From an uncultured Eubacteriales bacterium (GTDB lineage Bacteria; Bacillota; Clostridia; Oscillospirales; Acutalibacteraceae): 39,637 bases of DNA. Below are positions 33,474-39,637 of this stretch, one piece after another. The notes under the pieces were generated by a model. The model ran no database searches. It saw nothing but the letters and a program-made list of their open reading frames with translations, and was not told the origin of the DNA. A program made the translations under genes and the position numbers. The stretch's first letter is position 1. Each line of letters opens with the position of its first letter. The stretch lies in NCBI GenBank assembly GCA_934546985.1, contig CAKTEE010000017.1, positions 1 to 39,637 of the forward strand, written 5' to 3'.

Positions 33474-34235
33474 TTGAGAAAAATCATAGAAACCAAACTG
33501 AAAGAAATCGAAAAAAAAGAAAACGTACGTATTATCTATGCTGTAGAATCAGGAAGCCGCGCTTGGGGCTTTGCATCTCCTGACAGCGATTATGACGTTC
33601 GTTTTATATATGTGCGGCCTAAAGATTATTATTTGAGGCTTGACAAAACAAAAGATGTCATAGAATGGCAACTGGACGAAACTTTTGATATTAACGGTTG
33701 GGACTTGCAGAAAGCGCTTCGCCTTCTGCATGGCTCCAATCCAACCTTATTTGAATGGAATAATTCCCCTATTCAATATAAAACAACAGAAGACTGGACT
33801 ATGATTCAAGATGAAATCAATCACTATTTTTCTTCCAAATCAGGTCTTTATCATTACCTAAACACAGCAAACAGGAATTATCATGAATTTTTACTGGATG
33901 AAATGGTGAAATACAAAAAGTACTTTTATGTTATTCGTTCATTGCTTGCATGCAAATGGATTTTAGATAAACACTGCCCGCCGCCCATGTTATTTACCGA
34001 ACTTGCAGATACGGAACTTGACGCAGATATAAAAGAAACTGTAAATCGTTTACTGGAATTGAAAATGAATACACTGGAAATGGAAAAAGGAAAACGAATT
34101 GATTTATTAAACGATTATATTAGAAGAAATTTAATACTGTTAAAAACGCAGATTGATGCTCTTCCGCATGAACATAAAGCGGATTGGAAACGACTAAATC
34201 GTTTATTTTTAGATATTGTAAACCACAGCCTCTAA
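33474..34235 (+). CDS. RlaP/YcgL-type nucleotidyltransferase
   Basis: A 253-aa predicted nucleotidyltransferase of the RlaP family (RNA repair-associated, COG3541). The pol-beta active site is intact: VESGSRAWGFASPDSDYDVRF, with G27-S28 and the metal-binding D39 and D41. The rest matches family landmarks: INGWDLQKALRLLHGSNPTLFEW, a central helical part with YFYVIRSLLACKWI, and a C-terminal helical tail. Family members add nucleotides to an unknown, perhaps RNA, substrate; no RNA ligase gene is nearby. TTG start, 6 nt after AAGGAGG. A hairpin terminator follows after about 120 bp. Confidence 0.85.
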   Translation: MRKIIETKLKEIEKKENVRIIYAVESGSRAWGFASPDSDYDVRFIYVRPKDYYLRLDKTKDVIEWQLDETFDINGWDLQKALRLLHGSNPTLFEWNNSPIQYKTTEDWTMIQDEINHYFSSKSGLYHYLNTANRNYHEFLLDEMVKYKKYFYVIRSLLACKWILDKHCPPPMLFTELADTELDADIKETVNRLLELKMNTLEMEKGKRIDLLNDYIRRNLILLKTQIDALPHEHKADWKRLNRLFLDIVNHSL

Positions 34236-34352
34236 GCTATACTGATTATTGTTCAATGAAGATATGAGCTTTTACTTTGGTTATTTTGCATTTTCCATTC
34301 ACCTAAAAGAGAAAAACAAACACCCATTTTAATGTAATTTGTATTATATATT

Positions 34353-34391
34353 CAGAAGCGTTCATGTAATCACATGAACGCTTCTGTTCTT
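34353..34391 (+). terminator. Terminator after the nucleotidyltransferase gene
   Basis: A perfect 15-bp stem (34353-34367 with 34372-34386) around AATC, followed by a weak T-rich tail (TTCTT). Confidence 0.7.
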
Positions 34392-34687
34392 ATCGCTTCC
34401 AGCAAGATACCCCCAATTCTATCGCGGGAGAATAAAAAGCCTTGCCAGAAAATATTGCTAGCTCAATTAAGAAACAACATTGCTAATGATTTCATCCAAG
34501 AATTTCAGAAGTTTCGGGAGAGAACCTTGAATTAGATATGGCTAATCAAAGTACGGAAAGCAACTGGTTTACCAGTTGCAGGGCAAGCGATGCAATGATA
34601 TTTTTCAGTATCCCTTCCAGAGGCAACAAGTATTGACCTCTCTGAGGTTGAGCAAACCACTAGTTTGCTGGTGATTTTAATCTACAA
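34392..34687. other. Structured intergenic stretch of unknown nature
   Basis: About 300 bp between the nucleotidyltransferase terminator and the ptsI stop. It holds three consecutive small hairpins: GCAACTGGT/ACCAGTTGC (34560-34579), ACCTC/GAGGT (about 34636-34648) and AGCAAAC/GTTTGCT (34651-34669). Short open frames exist on both strands: on plus, a stretch ending about 34534 with KKPCQKILLAQLRNNIAN; on minus, 34532-34660 with KYHCIACPATGKPVAF. None has a good ribosome site. It may be a decayed mobile element or a structured RNA. Confidence 0.4.
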
Positions 34688-36331
34688 TCAGTGTTCCTTA
34701 AAATCGCTTAATTTTAATTCCCTTATATATTTCCGCAACTTCAAGATGAATGACGGAGCAACCGAAAGCTCGTCCACTCCCATATTAAGAAATATACCTG
34801 TAAAAGATTGGTCAGCCGCTATTTCCCCGCATATTTTTACCTGAATCCCATGTTTATGGGCATTTTCGGTTACCGTTTTTATCAGTCGCAGAACCGCCGG
34901 ATGATGAGCATTATAAAAACTTTCCAAATATGGATTTTGCCTGTCTGCCGCCAATGTATATTGAGTCAGGTCATTGGTGCCTATACTGAAAAAATCAACT
35001 TCTTGGGCAAGAATATCGCTGATAAGAGCCGCCGCAGGAGTTTCTATCATAATACCAAGCGGAACAGTATCTGAATAAGCAATCCTTTGTATTTTCAAAT
35101 CCTGCTTAACCTGCGAAATAATTTTTTTTATTTCCTGTACTTCCTGCAGTGAAATAATCATTGGAAATACAATTGCAAGATTTCCATATGCAGATGCACG
35201 ATAAATTGCACGAAGCTGTGTTTCAAATATCTTCTGCTGTGTTAGGCAAATACGGATGGCTCGATACCCTAAAGCAGGATTTTCTTCTGTTGGCAGATTA
35301 AAATAATCCGCTTTTTTATCAGTTCCAATATCAAGAGTACGTATGATTACCTTTTTTCCATTCATTTTTTGCACTGCTGTCTTGTAAATTTGAAACTGCT
35401 GTTCTTCTGTTGGATAGGCAGTATTTTCCAGATAAAGATACTCACTCCTGAACAAACCGATACCATCTGCGTCATTTTCCAATACTGCATCAATATCAGA
35501 CAGGCCGCTGACATTAGCAGAAATATTTATTTTTTGCCCGTCAAGAGTAATATTTTCTTTCCCTTTTAGGTTTTGCAGCAACAGCTTTTTTTCATTCTCC
35601 AAGTGTTGCCTTTCTTTCAGTTTTTGATATATCAAATCATCAGGGTCAATATATAATTTTCCTGCACTGCCATCCAAAATAACATTGCATCCATGAAATT
35701 CTGCTTTTAAAGCGTTTCCTGCACCGGCAACCGCCGGAATATTTAAAGTGCGCATCAATATTGCTGTATGTGAATTTACAGATCCATATATAGTTGCCAC
35801 TCCTAATACCTTATTTTTATCGAGCTGAATAGTCTCGCTTGGCACTAAATCGTCAGCGGCAATAATAACAGGTTCCTGCAAATTGATATCCAATGTTGTC
35901 ACATTGCAAAGGGCTTTTATTAGTCGTTCCGATACATCTATCACATCCGCTGCACGTGCCTGCATATAAGCATCATTCATAGAAGAAAGCATCTCTGCAA
36001 AAACGTTGGAGGTTTTGCTAATTGCATATTCTGCATTGATATTTTCAGAAGTAATCAGACGAATAACTGAATCGCAATAAATCACGTCATTGATTATCAT
36101 ACGGTGAATTTCAAATATCATGGCATTTGCTTTGCCAATCTTATGCAGTATATTACAATATAATTTCTGCAATTCTAAAGATACATATTCTTTCGCCTGT
36201 TCAAAACGATTGATTTCCTGTTTAACATTATGAACCTCATATTGAGGAATTTCCTGTTCTGCACGTTTATAAAAAAAGAGCTTTCCAATTGCAATCCCAT
36301 CACAAATACTTTTTCCATCCAAAATAATCAT
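34688..36331 (-). CDS. ptsI: PTS enzyme I
   Basis: Phosphoenolpyruvate-protein phosphotransferase, the first carrier of the sugar phosphotransferase system; it passes phosphate from PEP to HPr. The 547-aa protein is a little shorter than the usual ~570. The phosphorylated histidine is H188 in GSVNSHTAILMRTL. The PEP-binding barrel has GIGLFRSEYLYL, RTLDIGTDKK, FFSIGTNDLTQYTLAADR and the catalytic cysteine in KICGEIAADQ. AAAGGGGA lies about 5 nt before ATG. It follows fruK by 62 bp on the same transcript; no ptsH is adjacent. A second EI elsewhere cannot be excluded. Confidence 0.94.
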   Translation of the reverse strand: MIILDGKSICDGIAIGKLFFYKRAEQEIPQYEVHNVKQEINRFEQAKEYVSLELQKLYCNILHKIGKANAMIFEIHRMIINDVIYCDSVIRLITSENINAEYAISKTSNVFAEMLSSMNDAYMQARAADVIDVSERLIKALCNVTTLDINLQEPVIIAADDLVPSETIQLDKNKVLGVATIYGSVNSHTAILMRTLNIPAVAGAGNALKAEFHGCNVILDGSAGKLYIDPDDLIYQKLKERQHLENEKKLLLQNLKGKENITLDGQKINISANVSGLSDIDAVLENDADGIGLFRSEYLYLENTAYPTEEQQFQIYKTAVQKMNGKKVIIRTLDIGTDKKADYFNLPTEENPALGYRAIRICLTQQKIFETQLRAIYRASAYGNLAIVFPMIISLQEVQEIKKIISQVKQDLKIQRIAYSDTVPLGIMIETPAAALISDILAQEVDFFSIGTNDLTQYTLAADRQNPYLESFYNAHHPAVLRLIKTVTENAHKHGIQVKICGEIAADQSFTGIFLNMGVDELSVAPSFILKLRKYIRELKLSDFKEH

Positions 36332-36393
36332 GGCGTTCCCCTTTGCATGGCGTTATAGTTCAATGTTTAGTTTAAATTTATAATTTTTACTTT

Positions 36394-37290
36394 TTAATTT
36401 AACAGGGCTAAAATTTCTTCTTTCGATGCAAGCCATTCAGAAAAAGCCGTGGCGCTGCCCGCTGCCAATCCCATTGCCAATGCATTTTGATAACTACCTG
36501 TTTCCAGATAGCTTGCAAGATATCCGGCAACCATAGAATCACCTGCGCCAACGGAGTTGACTACCTTCCCGTCCGGCGAGGTCCTGCGAAATACTTGACC
36601 CTCCTGAGTAACCAAAACTGCTCCATAATCCGCCAAAGACACTAAAACATTCTTTGCTCCCATCTGCTGAAGTTTCTTTGCATAACAAATTATTTCATCG
36701 TCATATTGCAAATCTACACCAAACACTTCTTCCAGCTCTTGCTTATTTGGTTTAATTAGAAAAGGATGGTACGGCAAGACATTCAATAATAATTGCCCGG
36801 CAGCATCAACAACAATCCGTATGTTTTTAGATGCAAGGTAAGAACAAATATTTTTATAAACATCTTCTGATAAGGAACTGGGAATACTACCTGCTAAAAC
36901 CAAAATATCCTCTGATTGTATAATATCTAATTTTTGATAAAGCAGGGACAAATCCTCCTGAGTGATTACCGGTCCTTGACCGTTAATTTCACTTTCTCTT
37001 TCAGATTTTATTTTGATATTAATACGTGAGAAACCATGATTTAAAACAATAAAATCGGTTTTACAGCCGCATGCAATAACCCGGCGTTCAAATTCTTTAC
37101 CGGTAAAACCTGCAATAAAACCTAATGCACAATTTTCTACACCAAGGTTTTGCAAAACGATAGAAACATTAATTCCCTTTCCGCCAGGATAAATTTTCTC
37201 TTTTTTAGTCCGATTTATCCCTCCTGCTGCCAATTTATCTATTTCCACTACATAATCAAGCGAAGGATTCAGAGTTATAGTATAAATCAT
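36394..37290 (-). CDS. fruK: 1-phosphofructokinase (PfkB family)
   Basis: A 298-aa ribokinase-family kinase that would phosphorylate fructose 1-phosphate, the product of PTS fructose uptake, to fructose 1,6-bisphosphate. Features are IYTITLNPSLDYVVEID at the start, GGKGINVSIVLQNLG, and the catalytic GAGDSMVAGY near the end. Tagatose-6-phosphate kinase (LacC) is a close relative; the pairing with ptsI favours fructose. The ATG at 37290 has GGAGGTG 7 nt upstream. No fruA (EII) or DeoR-type regulator gene is next to it, unlike the usual fru operon. Confidence 0.88.
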   Translation of the reverse strand: MIYTITLNPSLDYVVEIDKLAAGGINRTKKEKIYPGGKGINVSIVLQNLGVENCALGFIAGFTGKEFERRVIACGCKTDFIVLNHGFSRINIKIKSERESEINGQGPVITQEDLSLLYQKLDIIQSEDILVLAGSIPSSLSEDVYKNICSYLASKNIRIVVDAAGQLLLNVLPYHPFLIKPNKQELEEVFGVDLQYDDEIICYAKKLQQMGAKNVLVSLADYGAVLVTQEGQVFRRTSPDGKVVNSVGAGDSMVAGYLASYLETGSYQNALAMGLAAGSATAFSEWLASKEEILALLN

Positions 37291-37315
37291 TGATGCACAC
37301 CTCCAAAAAATCATC

Positions 37316-37333
37316 TATCAATTAGATTTGATA
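37316..37333. promoter_or_regulatory. Candidate operator upstream of fruK
   Basis: TATCAA-N6-TTGATA forms a perfect 6-bp inverted repeat 26 bp before fruK, overlapping the region where a -10 box would lie (a TTAACA box sits slightly upstream). This placement suits a repressor site; the protein that binds it is unknown. Confidence 0.45.
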
Positions 37334-37544
37334 ACATTGTTAAAGTTTTAAATACAAAAAAGTACCTATTTTATACGAATACAGAAATTTATCATAAACA
37401 GAAATTTCATTTTCATCATACCATTGCCATCAAGTAAGTGCAACTATTTCCCAACAAAAATCACACCAAACATTATGAACAATAATTATTTATTTTATAC
37501 AACAAATTCATTCTGAAAATGATTATTTATTATTTTATATACGA
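37334..37544. other. AT-rich leader and spacer, no gene seen
   Basis: About 210 bp of very AT-rich DNA between the fruK operator region and the terminator of the downstream leucine-rich repeat gene. I see no open frame or RNA gene; it probably contains the fruK promoter. Confidence 0.5.
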
Positions 37545-37593
37545 AAAAGCAGGCTGCCTCAACAGAAAAATTCTGTAAGACAGCCTGCTTTTA
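37545..37593 (-). terminator. Terminator of the LRR protein gene
   Basis: AAAAGCAGGCTG pairs with CAGCCTGCTTTT around an inner ACAGAA/TTCTGT stem; T's follow on the minus strand just past the stop. Confidence 0.88.
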
Positions 37594-37602
37594 ACAATTT
37601 GA

Positions 37603-39234
37603 TTATAATCCTAAAGCGCTGGCAATTTCAATTAACTCAGCAGCTTCATCCGGCTGTTTCTCAAAAGCAGACACTACAACATAATTGCCATGGCCGGTTT
37701 CCTGATAAAACACTTTTTTCCCTAAAGCTTCACAAGTAAAACGAAGTGGTCCAACGGTAATGCCATCCTGAATAATAAACGGATTTGGAGCTTTTGCCGC
37801 TTCGCCAATCTGGTTGCCCTGTGCGTCATACTTTAAAACCAAATCACTACCCGGAGAAATGGTTAAATAATCGCCGCTTTCTTTACTGACAACACGTGTC
37901 ATGCCTGTTGTTTCATCATAAACAACTTCCAGACCATTTACTTCCGCAATATAACGCAGCGGCATCATCGCAGTACCATTAATATTTTGAAGTACAGCAA
38001 ATCCTGATGCATATTCCGTAGTATTATAAACGTCTCCATTCACATATGCTTTTGTAGCATCAAATTTCATCACAACAATGTTCTCTTTTTCAGCTTCTTT
38101 TACAGTTACATCAAATGTGATTTTGGTTTTGGATAAACCAGTATCGGCAACTCCATTCAGGTTACCTGTATAAGTAACCTGAACAGTTCCTGCTTTCAAT
38201 GTTTTTGCCATACCGGTTGAACCATTAATTGTCAAAATTGCTGTATTACTGCTGGACCACTCGCCGTTCGCAAGTGGCTGTTGGGTAAAAGTATAGATAT
38301 CACCAACCGTAAATTCCAATTCTGCCGGAACAGCACGCATATCAAGGCTCAATAAAGAAGGGCAATTCTTAAATACATTCGGTTCAATTACAGTATTGGA
38401 AGCAATGGATATTCCCGATAATTTTTCGCAGTTTAAAAATGCACCTTCCTCTATCAGTCTCAAATGATCCGGCAAGTATATACCAATCATGTTTATACAT
38501 TTATAAAAAGCATTGCTTCCTATAGTTTCCAAACTTTCCGGTAAATCAAGATAAGTCAGAGATGAACATCCTTCAAAGACACTTTGCGGAATCGCTGTAA
38601 TACCGGAAGGAATATTTATTTTCTCAAGCTTTGTACAGTAAGCAAAAGAATCTGACCCAAAACTCGTTACACTTTCAGGAATATTCAATTCCGTTAAATT
38701 CACGCAATTCATAAATGCATTATCACAAATTGCAGTGAGATTTTTAGAAAGAATAATGTTAGACATCTCTACATTTAAAAAGGCAGAAGGTCCAAGGGTA
38801 ATAACGCTATCCGGCATAACAAAATTATTCAAAGAATAACACTTTGAAAATGCACTTTCTCCAATAGATACAACTGTATCAGGCAAAATAACTTCTTCCA
38901 GATACATCATAGAAGCAAAGCATTGTGCCGGTACAGACAAAATCGGATTATTTGCCGCATCAACCGCAGCCGCCTTTTTCGCAAGCTTTATCCCTGTTAA
39001 ATCAGAAATATTTTTGTTTTTTAAATCCAATTTACCTGTATAGGAGGCAAGCTGATTAAACGTCAAAGAGCCATCTGAACCGACAATATCCTGAAGAGCG
39101 TTTAGCAATGCGGCATCAGGCACATCAGCAGAAGTAACTAAATCATTTCCGGCGGCAAAAACAGAAACACCAACGGACATTACAACCAATATCACAAAAG
39201 TCAAAAAAATCGACATCCATTTTTTTGTTCTCAT
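37603..39234 (-). CDS. Secreted LRR protein with Big-like and stalk domains
   Basis: A 543-aa exported protein. The signal peptide spans residues 1-27 (cleavage near VFAA). A short helical region (30-90) is followed by BspA-like leucine-rich repeats (LRR_5, about 90-310), with units such as LPESLETIGSNAFYKC repeated about every 23 residues. A bacterial Ig-like module (about 312-388) and a C-terminal copper-amine-oxidase-N-like domain (about 392-530, MMPLRYIAEVNGLEVVYDE) follow. No LPXTG or SLH anchor is seen. Such proteins are thought to bind surfaces, host proteins or the wall; the precise role is unknown. AGGAGG lies 7 nt before ATG. Confidence 0.88.
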   Translation of the reverse strand: MRTKKWMSIFLTFVILVVMSVGVSVFAAGNDLVTSADVPDAALLNALQDIVGSDGSLTFNQLASYTGKLDLKNKNISDLTGIKLAKKAAAVDAANNPILSVPAQCFASMMYLEEVILPDTVVSIGESAFSKCYSLNNFVMPDSVITLGPSAFLNVEMSNIILSKNLTAICDNAFMNCVNLTELNIPESVTSFGSDSFAYCTKLEKINIPSGITAIPQSVFEGCSSLTYLDLPESLETIGSNAFYKCINMIGIYLPDHLRLIEEGAFLNCEKLSGISIASNTVIEPNVFKNCPSLLSLDMRAVPAELEFTVGDIYTFTQQPLANGEWSSSNTAILTINGSTGMAKTLKAGTVQVTYTGNLNGVADTGLSKTKITFDVTVKEAEKENIVVMKFDATKAYVNGDVYNTTEYASGFAVLQNINGTAMMPLRYIAEVNGLEVVYDETTGMTRVVSKESGDYLTISPGSDLVLKYDAQGNQIGEAAKAPNPFIIQDGITVGPLRFTCEALGKKVFYQETGHGNYVVVSAFEKQPDEAAELIEIASALGL

Positions 39235-39269
39235 AAATATCCTCCTGACACCATTTTATATCTATTTTC

Positions 39270-39298
39270 ATAGTAGCATACAGTTCCGATAATTTCAA
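39270..39298 (-). promoter_or_regulatory. Promoter of the LRR protein gene
   Basis: TTGAAA (39293-39298) and TACTAT (39270-39275) with a 17-bp spacer on the minus strand, about 35 bp before the ATG. Confidence 0.65.
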
Positions 39299-39401
39299 TT
39301 GGAATGTTATAGAAGATATATAAATATTGATTAAGATATCTTTTATAAAAATCACAATCAAAGGTTGTGAAAAACAGAAAAAACACTTTAAAAATGCAAA
39401 T

Positions 39402-39429
39402 AAAAAAACCGATTGCTTACAACAATCGG
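39402..39429 (-). terminator. Terminator of the tRNA-His/tRNA-Gln transcript
   Basis: On the minus strand CCGATTG (39429-39423) pairs with CAATCGG (39415-39409), followed by seven T's. Confidence 0.9.
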
Positions 39430-39441
39430 CTTCTTTATTAT

Positions 39442-39516
39442 TGGCTGGGATGGCTGGATTTGAACCAGCGGATGCGGGAGTCAAAGTCCCGTGCCTTACC
39501 CCTTGGCTACACCCCA
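39442..39516 (-). tRNA. tRNA-Gln (anticodon TTG)
   Basis: A 75-nt cloverleaf: acceptor TGGGGTG/CATCCCA, anticodon stem CGGGA/TCCCG around CTTTGAC (anticodon TTG, reading CAA), T stem GCTGG/CCAGC, discriminator G and an encoded CCA. Confidence 0.96.
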
Positions 39517-39521
39517 AAATG

Positions 39522-39552
39522 AAAAAAAGAAAGCGCAAAGCGTAGCCTTGCG
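39522..39552 (-). terminator. Hairpin between tRNA-His and tRNA-Gln
   Basis: CGCAAGG (39552-39546) pairs with CTTTGCG (39540-39534), and a T-rich run follows on the minus strand. It could act as a partial terminator or as an RNA-processing site between the two tRNAs. Confidence 0.5.
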
Positions 39553-39560
39553 TTAAAAAA

Positions 39561-39637
<77 letters not shown>

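Overview
The window reads as chromosome of a low-GC Gram-positive bacterium of the class Clostridia (Bacillota). The basis is a PolC-type replicative polymerase, the gene order pyrH-frr-uppS-cdsA-dxr-rseP-ispG-polC, a short HisG paired with HisZ, a DUF4317 protein, secreted proteins with copper-amine-oxidase-like stalk domains, strong Shine-Dalgarno sequences and frequent TTG starts. I cannot name a genus from sequence alone.

Layout. (1) 1-1740: a leftward promoter for a gene outside the window, then a rightward three-gene unit with its own promoter and terminator: yfbR (5'-deoxynucleotidase), a degenerate MNT-type nucleotidyltransferase and a HEPN protein, translationally coupled by 4- and 8-nt overlaps. 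(2) 1742-7559: a leftward operon ddl-murI-DUF1934-argS-homocysteine methyltransferase-zinc ribbon membrane protein. (3) 7675-8701: a solitary rightward gene of unknown function with a near-consensus promoter and a perfect 23-bp hairpin behind it. (4) 8857-10902: tRNA-Pro(CGG), a membrane-anchored polysaccharide deacetylase and a DUF368 undecaprenyl-phosphate transporter, all leftward. (5) 11024-17320: a leftward histidine operon hisZ-G-D-C-B-A-I-E that lacks hisH and hisF. (6) 17379-28169: a leftward operon for pyrimidine nucleotides, ribosome recycling, the isoprenoid/lipid carrier pathway, phospholipid synthesis, a site-2 protease and PolC. (7) 28418-30259: a secreted GH18 chitinase-like enzyme. 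(8) 30389-34391, rightward: tRNA-Ala(CGC), DUF2809, DUF4317, a broken gene, a nicotinamidase-like cysteine hydrolase and an RlaP-type nucleotidyltransferase. (9) 34392-39637, leftward: a structured unexplained gap, fruK-ptsI, a secreted leucine-rich-repeat protein, then tRNA-Gln and tRNA-His at the right edge.

Several parts serve one job. Ddl and MurI make D-Ala-D-Ala and D-Glu for peptidoglycan. Dxr, IspG and UppS make the undecaprenyl carrier, which the DUF368 protein would return across the membrane. The deacetylase and GH18 enzyme act on amino-sugar polymers outside the cell. FruK and PtsI point to phosphotransferase sugar uptake, but no sugar-specific EII or HPr gene is present here.

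The most novel-looking element is the yfbR-MNT-HEPN cassette. Also notable are the his operon without hisHF, a repeated GGTG-SD/TTG-start arrangement at ispG, dxr and pyrH, and a broken gene near 32.6 kb whose two recognisable pieces lie on opposite strands. All family assignments come from reading the protein sequences; no database search was run.
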